A program made the translations under genes and the position numbers. Under the pieces are notes generated by a model. It was not told the DNA's origin and ran no database searches. It saw only the letters and a program-made list of their open reading frames with translations. Below are positions 17,053 to 25,905 of a stretch of DNA of 64,000 nt, one piece after another (positions within the stretch are counted from its first letter, which is position 1; each line of letters starts with the position of its first letter). Origin of the DNA: Noviluteimonas caseinilytica (GTDB taxonomy: Bacteria; Pseudomonadota; Gammaproteobacteria; Xanthomonadales; Xanthomonadaceae). The stretch covers positions 2,728,001 through 2,792,000 of the forward strand of contig NZ_AP024545.1 of assembly GCF_018406605.1 (NCBI RefSeq). Reading direction: 5' to 3'.

Positions 17053-17178
17053 GCGGTGTCCAATCGCCTTCGTGCCAACACGCGAGATTGTTCCGCCTGC
17101 CTTGACGTTCGCCGCCGATATCCATTGCCCCGCGCGGGTTGCCACCATCGCGACCCCTTCGTCGGAAATGGAGATCCA

Positions 17179-17994
17179 ATGCACACCAAACTTCTGTCCG
17201 CCTGCATCGCCGGGCTGATCCTGCATGGCCACGCGGCCGCGCGCGATATCAAGACACTGGATGTCGACGGCGAAGTGGTCGTGTCCAATGCCGGCACCGT
17301 GGACTCCCATGCAATCCACACACCCTTGCCGGACGAGATGCACGCGGTCATCAACAAGGCGGTGGCGAGCTGGAAGTTCGAACCGTCGTCGGCGCCGGCC
17401 CCGACGCGCAGCAAGATGCGGGTCACGCTGTCGGCCACGCCGGACGCGGCCCAGCATGTCGTCAAGGTCGAAGACGTCGTGTTCCGCGACGTCGTCGCGG
17501 ATGCGAGCCGTGCCGCGCCGCGCACCCCGGCGGAAGTCGAGACCCTCGTGCGGCCGAAGATGCCCGGCTTCCCCGTCGATGGCGTGGTGAACGTCGCCAT
17601 GCGCGTGGCGCCGGACGGTCGTGTCCTGGCGGCCGAAGCCATGCAGTGCAGCGTGCACGCGAGCGGCGGCATCGGGCGCGACAAGGCGCGCGCGTGCCGG
17701 ATCCTGGAGACGCATGGCGTCAATGCCGTCAAGCAATGGGTGTTGGCGCCGCAGGACCGCACGAGCGAATGGACGGCGATGGTGCCGCTGCATTTCGCCG
17801 GCGTGAACAAGACCATCGACGCCACGCCGGGCCAGTGGCGCAAGGAGTACCGGACCGCGTATCGCGCGCCGGACTGGCATCCGCCAGAGGAGGGGATGCT
17901 CCGCCTCGGCGCCGTGGATGCGAGGGGGAAGTCGGTGATGCCGATCGAGTCGGAACTGCGGATGTTGCACGGGGCGTTGGAGCACACGCTTTAG
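17179..17994 (+). CDS. Secreted protein with TonB-C-like segments
   Basis: A 271-residue precursor with a signal peptide ending near residue 20 (H-A-A-A). Two segments resemble the last strands of TonB C-terminal domains: one around V-A-S-W-K-F-E-P near residue 65, the other around V-K-Q-W-V-L-A-P near residue 190, each followed by a beta strand. There is no transmembrane anchor after the signal, so it is unlikely to be a working energy transducer. GGAG before the ATG supports this start. Confidence 0.65.
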   Translation: MHTKLLSACIAGLILHGHAAARDIKTLDVDGEVVVSNAGTVDSHAIHTPLPDEMHAVINKAVASWKFEPSSAPAPTRSKMRVTLSATPDAAQHVVKVEDVVFRDVVADASRAAPRTPAEVETLVRPKMPGFPVDGVVNVAMRVAPDGRVLAAEAMQCSVHASGGIGRDKARACRILETHGVNAVKQWVLAPQDRTSEWTAMVPLHFAGVNKTIDATPGQWRKEYRTAYRAPDWHPPEEGMLRLGAVDARGKSVMPIESELRMLHGALEHTL

Positions 17995-18009
17995 GAAACG
18001 AAGGGGCGG

Positions 18010-18037
18010 GGCGCCTTGGTCTTCGGGTCAAGGCGCC
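18010..18037. terminator. Stem-loop between convergent genes
   Basis: A nine-base perfect stem (GGCGCCTTG pairing with CAAGGCGCC) with a ten-base loop lies after the 17994 stop and covers the end of the minus-strand gene. A U-run is weak, so it may stop transcription only partly, but the site fits a bidirectional terminator. Confidence 0.5.
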
Positions 18038-18426
18038 TCGTCCGACGTAACCAAATCGGGCCGTACGAGGTTGCGGCGCTTCGACGCCAACCAGAAGAAC
18101 ATCGCCAAGGCGTAGAGATTGACACCAATCACGGCGCTCCCGCCCGCGGCAACTGAGAGATGGAAGCCGAGCGTGAAGGACCATTGGAATGCGGGCGATG
18201 TGACCTGGAGGATTTGCACCGTATAGAACACGCAGCCCAGTGTGATTGCCCAGCGCTGCGATCTCAGTAGGCCAACGCCGGCAACAATCCCGAGCAAAGC
18301 AAGCGACAAATTTGGCACGAGGAAGCCTAGGGACAGGTCATAGGCGGACGCAATCCAGCAAGCCCACGCCGTTCCGAGGCCGCCGTGCAACAACAAGATG
18401 CTGGCGATGGCCCGTTGATGTTTCAT
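18028..18426 (-). CDS. Four-helix membrane protein, distal gene of the Rhs unit
   Basis: A 132-residue protein with membrane segments near residues 7-26, 33-52, 60-78 and 92-115. Its ATG overlaps the stop of the gene at 18423 (ATGA), which in turn overlaps the Rhs gene. All three are therefore likely to be translated from one message. Base composition is visibly less G+C-rich than in the Rhs core. Function unknown; a place directly behind an Rhs tail makes a role in immunity or in delivery conceivable. Confidence 0.65.
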   Translation of the reverse strand: MKHQRAIASILLLHGGLGTAWACWIASAYDLSLGFLVPNLSLALLGIVAGVGLLRSQRWAITLGCVFYTVQILQVTSPAFQWSFTLGFHLSVAAGGSAVIGVNLYALAMFFWLASKRRNLVRPDLVTSDEAP

Positions 18427-18908
18427 GTCTTGGCGCTTCCCGAATCAATTTCCGACTTGCACTGCGCAGTCGGTGAATCATCCCGCAAATAGACGCCGAG
18501 AGAGATCGTCGTTTGCCCACTGCCGCGGTCCTCGGCATGAAATGTGAGTTGCCATCCATTGCGGCAGTAGTTTGCTTCGTAGACCCCCCATCTGAGCTTG
18601 CGCCGATCGGTAAGAAGCCAGCCTTGCTGCTTCGCCGTAATCAGGAAATCCGCCGTCAATCGCTCCGCGCGTTGTGACGACACGAACTTCTGCCTGATGC
18701 CGACTGGGCCGCCGTGATTGACCTGGGTGCTGGTCCCGACAGGACGCATTTCTGGTGGCACGATCAGATCGCGTTGCACTCGCCGAGCGTTTTCCAGGGC
18801 GTCTTGGTTTGCACGATTGATTGCCCACTGGGCGAAGGTCGACAACGCTACTGCAGTTGCAAAGAGGGCAAGAGTTCCAAAAGCGAAATTCAGGTGCTGG
18901 CGCTTCAT
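18423..18908 (-). CDS. Membrane-anchored protein coupled to Rhs, candidate immunity gene
   Basis: The 161-residue product has one N-terminal membrane segment (about residues 5-25), then a periplasmic domain with R-R-V-Q-R-D-L-I-V-P-P-E, a W-L-L-T-D-R-R-K-L-R-W strand and a late Y-C-R-N-G-W-Q-L-T-F strand. The ATG at 18908 overlaps the Rhs stop as TGATG; an ATG at 18917 would add three residues. Immunity genes of Rhs toxins usually sit exactly here, but I see no match to a known immunity family, so this is inference from position only. Confidence 0.65.
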   Translation of the reverse strand: MKRQHLNFAFGTLALFATAVALSTFAQWAINRANQDALENARRVQRDLIVPPEMRPVGTSTQVNHGGPVGIRQKFVSSQRAERLTADFLITAKQQGWLLTDRRKLRWGVYEANYCRNGWQLTFHAEDRGSGQTTISLGVYLRDDSPTAQCKSEIDSGSAKT

Positions 18909-21900
18909 CACCACCATCCACCAAAGATCTTTCCGGCGCTCCCGGAGTACGAGTGTTCGGTCATGATGCCCGGCGTGCCGAATCCAACATTGGTCGCCGA
19001 TCCAGCGTCGTTCCACGATCGACTCACTTCGATCCCGAATGCGGTGCCGACGGTTGTGACTCTGCCCATGATGAACTTGTCAACATCGTCGCCGTCTGGA
19101 CAGCCGTCGAGGAAGCCTGCGGTGAGAGAAGCGCCGCCGCCCTTGAACCAACGTGCAGGGTTGTGCGAGTTGACCAACCCTCCACCACCAGAGAAGAGCG
19201 TCCCATTCTTCGTCACGGTGTAGTGCAGAACAGTGACGCCGAGGTTGATCTGGAGTGTGAAATAGTCCGGCAGTCTCCTGATTCCGCCTTCCCACAGAGT
19301 GCGAGATCCTCCGTTGTTGAAGGATCCCACTCCCTCCAGTCCCAATGGGTCGATGTATGAAGCCGGGTTGGCGTTCGCATAGCCAAACGTATTTATTCCT
19401 CCTGCCAAGCCGATAGGATCTATTTGCAAATACCGACCACTCCGCTGCTCATAGTCGCGATTGACGTTATGAAACAGCCCCGATTCCGCATCCCAGTATT
19501 GCCCCGGGAATCCAATGTTCAATCCGCCAAAGGTGTCGAACTGCACGAACCGCTTGAACGCATAGTTGCTCGCGCGCCACACCGTGGCCTTCGCCGCATT
19601 CGTCACGACCTCCGGCCGTCCCAGATGGTCGTTATGCACCGCATGCAACTGGTTGTTGCGCACCAGGCCGATCAGTTCGTTGCCTAGCCAGATGTAATTC
19701 GTCCATTTGCCATCCTCACCGACCTCCGCAAGCAATCGATGCCCCTCGCTGACGAACCGTCGCCCGCCAGTCGCAGCCGACCACTTCCCGACACGTTGGT
19801 CGAGGGCATTGATCTCGTATCGGGTTTCGACGCCGGCGCGGGTATGCGCCGCAATCCGGTTGAACGTGTCGTAGGCGAGCGCGTGCATGACGCCATCGCT
19901 GCCGGAATACGCGGTGGTGTTGCCGACGGCGTTGGTCATCCAGGTGTCGTTGAAATGTCCGCTGCGCGCGCGCAGGCGGTTGCTGGCGGGATCGACGTCG
20001 TACGTGGTCGGCGTGCCGCTGTCGTGATGGCCAATGCGATTGCCCACGGTGTCGTACGCGTAGCCGGACGCGTAGCCGGAGCCGCTGATCGCTGTCAGCC
20101 GATCCAGCGCGTCGTAGCCGTAGTCCTGTGTCAGGTTGGCGTCCAGGCCGTTGGTGATGCGCGTGATTTGGTCGATCGCGTTGTGCTGGTACGTCAGGCT
20201 CTGCTTGACGCTGGCCGCGTCCTTCGCGCTGATCGCGGTGACGCGGCCGTCGAGGTCGTACGTGTAGCTGCGCGTGATGCCATTGCCATAGGTCCAGCCG
20301 GTGGCGGCGCCAAAGGGTTGGTACTGGATGCCCGTGGCGACCGGAACTTCGCCGGCGCCGAAGCTCGCGTAAACCCCGGTCAGTGCGCCATTCGCGTAGA
20401 CATGGCGGACCTTCATCCCACTCGGATACTCGATGCCGGTGACGCGGCCCATGCCGTCGACGGCGTACCCGGTCTGGTCCAGCGCGCCGTACACGGACTC
20501 GCGTTTGGACAATGGGTCGCCCAAGGGCGTGTAGGCGTAGTGCGCCGAGTTGGTGCTGATCCACGCGTCGCCTTGCCTGGCTGCAACATCCGTCCCGCAC
20601 AGGCGTCCCTTGCCGCCGTCGCACCAGTCATAGGAGTACGTGCGCCCGCGCTGGGCGTTCCCGGTCCATGTCGGCCGGCCCGCCCCGTCGTAGACATGGA
20701 GCAGGACGGTGCCGTCGGCGCGTGTCAGTTGCGTGCGCAAACCCGCGTCGTTGTACTGCATCGTCGTGGTGCCGCTGTCCGGGCTGTATTGCGCCCACAG
20801 TTGCCCGAAGCCGTCGTACACGTACGCGGTGGCATTGCCGCGCGGATCGATCACGCGCGTGAGGCGGTCGCCGGCGTCATGCGTGAACAGCGTGCGGGCG
20901 CCGGCGGCGTCGATATGCTCGACGACTCGGCCCAGGGCGTCGTAGCGATTCGTCGTGGTGCGGCCCGCGGCGTCGGTGACGGTGGTCGGTTGGCCGACGT
21001 CGTCATACGTCGTGACGACGCGCTGGCCGGCGTTGCCATGCGCGACACGCACGCGGCCGAGTTCGTCGTACTCGGTGGCGGCGCTGCGCGTGATGGCGTC
21101 GACGCCCGCGATGCGCCGCCCGCTCTGCGCGAGGACCACCTGGCTGTTGGCGTTGTACGTGAAGCGCTGGAAATCGATGTCGGGCGGCGGGGCGGGCTGG
21201 ACGACAATGGACGCAGTCGGCGTCTGCGCCCCGAACCACGCGACCCCGTCGCGCACCATGCGCCATTGGAACGCATACGTGCCGGGCGTCGATGGCGCGG
21301 TGATCGGGTACACGAAATGCACGGTGCTGCCGGGCGAGACCGATCCCGGGACGGCGACACGATGCAACCCCCACGTCATGTTGTCGCCGGGGTTCTGCGA
21401 TCCGAGCCGATCGTTCTTTGCTGGCGCCCACGCGGCATTGCCCGTGTTCCTGACCTGCACGGTGACGTTGGTGGTCGTGCCCGCGATCATCGTGGCCGGC
21501 ACCTGCTGCGAGACGACTACCGCGTCCAGGATCACGTGCGGCACGCCGAAGTGGCCGGAGTTCGCAAGCAAGGCATTGGGCGCCCCGTTGAGGGCGATGC
21601 CGTGGACAAAGATGGCCTTCCCGCCATGCGCCTGGCGGAAGTCCTCGAACAGCGGGATGGCATAGCGATGCCACGTGCCGCTGGTGCCACAGGATTGCGA
21701 GACAGCGGCTTCGCTGTAGAGATTGGCCTTCACCGCGACCACGAACTGGCCGATGCCCGCCGGCCCGCCGATGTACAGGTGCACGTCCATCGACGCATTG
21801 ATGCCGGGCGTGCACGCCCATCCGTGCAGTTCGGCGTTGGCGCCCGTCATCCACACGCCGTCGATGGTGCCCTGGACCGCGGCCACGCCGGGCCGGTCTT

Positions 21901-23959
21901 CGTAGTCGCACTTGTGGCAGGCGTACGCGCGGAACGGGGGCGGCTCGTGGAAGTAGCCTTCGCCGGGATCGCCTTCTTCGAGGAACGACGCGCCGTCTCC
22001 CAGCGAAAACACGCCCACGGCCATCGGCGCGGGCGCCGCCTTTTCGCGCGTCACTTCGACGAGGCGGCTGACACCGTCGTACGCGTATACCGTGCGCACG
22101 CCATCCGGCGTGGTGAGCGAGGCGAGGTTGCCGCGGTTGTCCCACGCCTGCGTGGTGGTGGCGGCGATGCCGTTGACCCAGCGCGTCAGGGTCAGCAGGC
22201 GACCGCGCGCATCGTAGGTGCGATCGATGATGCCGCCGTTGGGGTTGGTTTCGCGGCCGGGCTGTCCGAGGACGTTGTGGTTGGCGTAGGTGGTCGCGTG
22301 GCCCAGCTCGTTGGCGATGCTCACCACGTTGCCGAACGCATCCGCCTTGGTCACCACGGCATCGCCCGTCCCCGGGAGCGGGCCATCCACCGTCACCGAG
22401 GCCACCATGCCGTCGGGATGGAACGTGTAGCGGTACTCCGTGGCGCGCATCTGGCCCGTCACGCCGTGCGGGCTCAGGTTCGTCGTTGCGATGCGATCGA
22501 GCAGGCCATCGTTGCGATAGCTGTAATCCAGCTGCACGACGCCGGTGACCGACTGTCGCGTGGTGCGGCCGTTGGCATCCCACGCATACGTCGTCTCGCG
22601 TGCGTCGGGTGTGCCCGCGGCTTCGACCTTGCGCAACAACAGCCCGGAAGGCGCGTGGTCGAAGTCGATGAGGTTGCCCGCGAAATCCGCCACCAGGTCC
22701 TCGTGTCCGTTTTCGTCATACGTCACTTCGCGATAGGCCGCCGGACACGAGGCCGACGCATGCCCCGTCGCGGACTGCAGCTTGCCGGTCTTGTAGATCG
22801 ACGTGGTGCGCTTGCCGAGCGGATTGGTGTGCTCCACGCGCAACGTGCCATCGGCCTGGTCCGTGTATGCGAACGTGTGCCGGTCGGCGCCGCCCGCGTG
22901 TTCGGTCAACGTTGCGCGACCATTGGCGTCGTACGCGAACGTGGAATAGCGCACGCCATTGAGACTCTTGCCCAGCAGCATCGCGTCGCGCAGCGGATAG
23001 TGGTACGTGATCGTGGTGCCGGGGGTGCCCGGCTGCACCACGGACTGCAAGCGCTCATATGCGTCGTACGCGTAGGTGAACGCATTGCCGCCCGGATCCA
23101 CCACGCGCGTCATCTGCGGCCCGATGGGCGTGTCGGTCCAGGTGAACTGGATCGCGCGACCGGACGTGTGCGTCACGCGCTCCAGCAACGGTGTCCAATG
23201 CATGGCGTGCGTGCGGTACTGGAATGCCAGGCCGACGCCGCGCGGGTTCTTCTGGCTGGTGATGCGTCGGTGCGCGCCATAGGTCTCGACGGTGTTGTCC
23301 GGCGCGTACAGGACGTGGCCGCCTGCGCCGTCTGCGACGATGCGGCTGCGACCGTCAGGCCGGTCTTCCCACCACGCCACCGAGGGCGTCGTCCGGTACA
23401 CGTAGCGCAACTGCGCACCGCTGGGGCGATGCGCAACGATGGACTGTCCGTCGGCATGCACTTCGAGCCGCAGGTCGAAATTGGTGAGCCACCGGCTACC
23501 GAAGATGAAGCCGGCGGAGGCGTGCTGGTTCCAGGTGCGGGTGAGGTGCAGCGGCATCTCGCCCGCGCTGGTGAAGTCGGTTTCGGCCTCGATCTTGTTG
23601 CCCGTGGACGGGAAGATCGGATTGCCTTTCGCTTCGCCGCAGGAATCGGCAGGCGCACCGCCATTGCCTTCCGTGCCGTGGCCGCCGATGTCGGCCGCGT
23701 CGGGCGCGAGCGTCGAGGTCTGCCGGTTGAGCAGCTCCCACAAGTAACGATTGAAGCCGTCCGGGTAGAGCGGGGTGGGCGGGATGCCGACGACGGTGAC
23801 GCGATCGATGACCGGCGTAGGGGGCGGCGGCGGGGTGACCTGCACGCACACCTGCTGCCCATCCTTGTCGGTCTTGCACTCCGTGCCCGACTTGAGCGCG
23901 TGCGCGATACCGGGCGCCAGCAGGACTGCGGCGGCCAAACTCCAGCGGGCGAGCGCCAT
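18908..23959 (-). CDS. Large secreted Rhs/YD-repeat protein with unknown C-terminal tail
   Basis: The product has 1683 residues. A signal peptide (hydrophobic core L-A-A-A-V-L-L-A-P, end A-H-A near residue 21) is followed by a Pro-rich linker and, near residue 112, by N-P-I-F-P-S-T-G-N-K-I-E, the DUF6531 start of many Rhs proteins. YD repeats (Y-D-x-x-G-R type) fill residues about 200-640 and 930-1480. Between them are two inserted domains: a segment with a CHKC motif and G-W-A-C (about 668-805), and an Ig-like domain (about 811-920) with V-R-N-T-G-N-A-A-W that resembles the NBR1-type Ig fold. The core closes with Y-I-D-P-L-G-L near residue 1538. The last roughly 143 residues are Gly-rich, end in G-G-W-W, and match no toxin I know. 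GGAG precedes the start. The tail is less G+C-rich than the core, as in displaced Rhs tips. The two coupled genes follow at once. Confidence 0.9.
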   Translation of the reverse strand: MALARWSLAAAVLLAPGIAHALKSGTECKTDKDGQQVCVQVTPPPPPTPVIDRVTVVGIPPTPLYPDGFNRYLWELLNRQTSTLAPDAADIGGHGTEGNGGAPADSCGEAKGNPIFPSTGNKIEAETDFTSAGEMPLHLTRTWNQHASAGFIFGSRWLTNFDLRLEVHADGQSIVAHRPSGAQLRYVYRTTPSVAWWEDRPDGRSRIVADGAGGHVLYAPDNTVETYGAHRRITSQKNPRGVGLAFQYRTHAMHWTPLLERVTHTSGRAIQFTWTDTPIGPQMTRVVDPGGNAFTYAYDAYERLQSVVQPGTPGTTITYHYPLRDAMLLGKSLNGVRYSTFAYDANGRATLTEHAGGADRHTFAYTDQADGTLRVEHTNPLGKRTTSIYKTGKLQSATGHASASCPAAYREVTYDENGHEDLVADFAGNLIDFDHAPSGLLLRKVEAAGTPDARETTYAWDANGRTTRQSVTGVVQLDYSYRNDGLLDRIATTNLSPHGVTGQMRATEYRYTFHPDGMVASVTVDGPLPGTGDAVVTKADAFGNVVSIANELGHATTYANHNVLGQPGRETNPNGGIIDRTYDARGRLLTLTRWVNGIAATTTQAWDNRGNLASLTTPDGVRTVYAYDGVSRLVEVTREKAAPAPMAVGVFSLGDGASFLEEGDPGEGYFHEPPPFRAYACHKCDYEDRPGVAAVQGTIDGVWMTGANAELHGWACTPGINASMDVHLYIGGPAGIGQFVVAVKANLYSEAAVSQSCGTSGTWHRYAIPLFEDFRQAHGGKAIFVHGIALNGAPNALLANSGHFGVPHVILDAVVVSQQVPATMIAGTTTNVTVQVRNTGNAAWAPAKNDRLGSQNPGDNMTWGLHRVAVPGSVSPGSTVHFVYPITAPSTPGTYAFQWRMVRDGVAWFGAQTPTASIVVQPAPPPDIDFQRFTYNANSQVVLAQSGRRIAGVDAITRSAATEYDELGRVRVAHGNAGQRVVTTYDDVGQPTTVTDAAGRTTTNRYDALGRVVEHIDAAGARTLFTHDAGDRLTRVIDPRGNATAYVYDGFGQLWAQYSPDSGTTTMQYNDAGLRTQLTRADGTVLLHVYDGAGRPTWTGNAQRGRTYSYDWCDGGKGRLCGTDVAARQGDAWISTNSAHYAYTPLGDPLSKRESVYGALDQTGYAVDGMGRVTGIEYPSGMKVRHVYANGALTGVYASFGAGEVPVATGIQYQPFGAATGWTYGNGITRSYTYDLDGRVTAISAKDAASVKQSLTYQHNAIDQITRITNGLDANLTQDYGYDALDRLTAISGSGYASGYAYDTVGNRIGHHDSGTPTTYDVDPASNRLRARSGHFNDTWMTNAVGNTTAYSGSDGVMHALAYDTFNRIAAHTRAGVETRYEINALDQRVGKWSAATGGRRFVSEGHRLLAEVGEDGKWTNYIWLGNELIGLVRNNQLHAVHNDHLGRPEVVTNAAKATVWRASNYAFKRFVQFDTFGGLNIGFPGQYWDAESGLFHNVNRDYEQRSGRYLQIDPIGLAGGINTFGYANANPASYIDPLGLEGVGSFNNGGSRTLWEGGIRRLPDYFTLQINLGVTVLHYTVTKNGTLFSGGGGLVNSHNPARWFKGGGASLTAGFLDGCPDGDDVDKFIMGRVTTVGTAFGIEVSRSWNDAGSATNVGFGTPGIMTEHSYSGSAGKIFGGWW

Positions 23960-24139
23960 GCGCCATCTCCAGGTTGAATGGAGGTAGCGTCGTGTTCCCG
24001 TGCGGGACGAAGATAGTCAGCGGCGTCTGCGATCTGGACGGAAACCGCTCCCGTCTATTGCGGGCATCTGGCCAGCCTTCACGCATTCCCAACGGCGCTC
24101 GATTACGGTGCCGCTGCATGGGGGCCATGGAGCGCGGGA

Positions 24140-24712
24140 ATGATGACGGGTCGTCTCTTCGCAGCAACGTGCTTGCTGTTGGCCTTCGGCGCGTGCCGCG
24201 CTGAAGGATCCCTTGTCAAATCGGAATCCGAAGGCGCGTGGCTTTCAAAAAGCGAGACCTCGGATTCGTGGCACTTCCTGTACTACGGCGCCGACGGCCG
24301 TGGTGCGGCGGCGTTCTACGACCGGTCCCGTGGGTCGGGATTTTGCTTCCGGCACGCTGCCGAAACAAATGGCGTCATGTCGGCAAACCTGACGGGATCG
24401 CAGTTCCACCGCGCCACTGTTTTCTTCGGCGGCTTCAAGTTGTCCGACGGAACGCCGGGACTGCTGACCGGCACCATCTTCCTGTTCTCACAGGAAGGGA
24501 CGCAGGAGAAACTGTTCAACACGATGTTCCTGCGGTTGTATCCAGTCGCCGACGCCAGCCAACTCCCGTCGCCGGCGAAACAATTGATGGTGCGATGCGG
24601 GCTCAGCGCTTCCCGCCCGCCTGCACGCGCGGAAAAAAGCGCAGCACGAACGACAGGTACACCAGCCACAACGCGAACCACGCCGCCGCGACCACCAGCA
24701 ATCGGATCGTGA
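24140..24712 (+). CDS. Secreted or lipid-anchored hypothetical protein
   Basis: The frame encodes 190 residues with a signal peptide ending L-A-F-G-A-C-R-A, a weak lipobox. The body has S-W-H-F-L-Y-Y-G-A-D-G-R and V-F-F-G-G-F-K-L-S-D-G, typical of a beta-rich exported domain. The last 35 codons are Arg/Pro/Thr-rich and lie on top of the convergent gene at 24603; this 110-base overlap suggests the natural stop has been lost or the end is misread. Family unknown. Confidence 0.6.
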   Translation: MMTGRLFAATCLLLAFGACRAEGSLVKSESEGAWLSKSETSDSWHFLYYGADGRGAAAFYDRSRGSGFCFRHAAETNGVMSANLTGSQFHRATVFFGGFKLSDGTPGLLTGTIFLFSQEGTQEKLFNTMFLRLYPVADASQLPSPAKQLMVRCGLSASRPPARAEKSAARTTGTPATTRTTPPRPPAIGS

Positions 24713-25031
24713 AGAGGATCAGGCTCGGCGTCAGGAACAACAGGATGCAGCCGAGCAGCCAGGCGCGATCGCCGCGGCGCGCGTACCGGGCGCGTTCCGC
24801 ATCCTCGATGCGGCCGCCCAGCGAGGCGGCGTAGTAGTAGAAGGACGAGAACGCGAACGAGAACGTCGCCACGCCCATCACGATCAGGCTGATCTGGTAC
24901 GACCACGCGTCGATCTGTCCGCTCGCGAACTTCGGATACAGGAAGAACAGCAGGAACGTGAAGATCGCGATGCTGGACGCCGCGAGCTGGTACGACCGGT
25001 TGACGTTGGCGGCGGCAAGTTCGTCGGTCAT
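24603..25031 (-). CDS. Four-helix membrane protein
   Basis: A 142-residue protein with hydrophobic segments near residues 18-36, 43-68, 90-108 and 109-130, and an acidic/basic loop (G-G-R-I-E-D-A-E-R-A-R) between helices. AAGGAGCG sits just before the ATG at 25031, which fixes the start against a long upstream frame. No family recognised. Confidence 0.75.
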   Translation of the reverse strand: MTDELAAANVNRSYQLAASSIAIFTFLLFFLYPKFASGQIDAWSYQISLIVMGVATFSFAFSSFYYYAASLGGRIEDAERARYARRGDRAWLLGCILLFLTPSLILFTIRLLVVAAAWFALWLVYLSFVLRFFPRVQAGGKR

Positions 25032-25146
25032 GGGGTGTCGCTCCTTTGCATCGACGGGAATCGCAGGGCCGCGGAGGCCGCGCGCAAAGGAGGTTACTCC
25101 CCTGCATAATCGAACCCTTGACGGCAGTGGGGACTCCCGGAAGGCC

Positions 25147-25389
25147 ATGTCCACGAGCGAGCGGGACAACTGGGGAAGCTGGTGCAAGTTCCTGCTGGGG
25201 AGCGTCATGGCGTCGACCGGCGCCGCCAACCTTTATCGCTACTTCGCAACGGGTCGTGTCCATCATCATCCTTCGCGCCTGGTCCCCCTGGACCTTGCCG
25301 GGCCGGACGCAGCGCTGTACTACAGCCTGTATTGCCTGGCAGGCGCGTTCCTGCTGGCGGCCGGGATCCGCGGCCTGACGGCGAAGTGA
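25147..25389 (+). CDS. Small two-helix membrane protein
   Basis: An 80-residue protein with hydrophobic segments near residues 11-26 and 53-74 and a His cluster (V-H-H-H-P) between. It ends 37 bases before the DoxX-like gene, so a shared transcript is likely. No family recognised. Confidence 0.6.
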   Translation: MSTSERDNWGSWCKFLLGSVMASTGAANLYRYFATGRVHHHPSRLVPLDLAGPDAALYYSLYCLAGAFLLAAGIRGLTAK

Positions 25390-25426
25390 GCAAGTGAGCG
25401 CATTGACTGCAGCCCCGGGGGAAACG

Positions 25427-25864
25427 ATGAAGCCGAACATCCAGCTTGTCCGCCGTGGCCACGTCGCCATCGACCTCGTAAAGCTGGTCGTCTGCGCGAT
25501 CATCTTCACCCACGGCATCCACCGGTATCTCTACGGCGAGATCGCGCCCCTCGGCGACGCGCTCGCATCGTTCGGCTTCCCGTTTCCGCAGGCGCAGGCG
25601 CAGCTCGTCAACCTGGCCGAAACCGCGGGCGTCGCGCTGATCGCGTTGGGGGTTTTCGTCCGCACGCTGTGCGCCGTGCTCATCGTCATCTTCGCCACCG
25701 GGATCGCGCTGATCCATTGGCAGCTCGGCTTCTTCATCATCGGACCGGGCGAGGGCGGATGGGAATTCAGCGCGTTGCTGATCGCCTGCTTCACCGCGGT
25801 GGCGCTGGACTATTGGCCGAGTCGCGATGGCGCAATGCATGTCGAAGCTTCGCAACGCCGGTGA
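25427..25864 (+). CDS. DoxX-like membrane protein
   Basis: A 145-residue protein with four membrane helices (about residues 14-34, 61-82, 87-104 and 116-134). The pattern I-F-T-H-G-I-H-R-Y near residue 28 and the helix A-E-T-A-G-V-A-L-I-A-L-G-V-F near 66 fit the DoxX/DoxD superfamily of quinone-associated membrane proteins. GGGGGAAACG precedes the ATG. Partner and reaction unknown. Confidence 0.75.
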   Translation: MKPNIQLVRRGHVAIDLVKLVVCAIIFTHGIHRYLYGEIAPLGDALASFGFPFPQAQAQLVNLAETAGVALIALGVFVRTLCAVLIVIFATGIALIHWQLGFFIIGPGEGGWEFSALLIACFTAVALDYWPSRDGAMHVEASQRR

Positions 25865-25905
25865 CATGCGCGCTTCGTTGAGGCTCCCGGATCAGTCGAT
25901 CGCAG

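Noticed and set aside
19739..23977. A 1412-codon open frame on the plus strand opposite the Rhs gene
   Set aside because: Its product is rich in Arg, Gly, Asp and Val without any domain, and it is an exact antisense shadow of the Rhs gene, a common effect in G+C-rich DNA.
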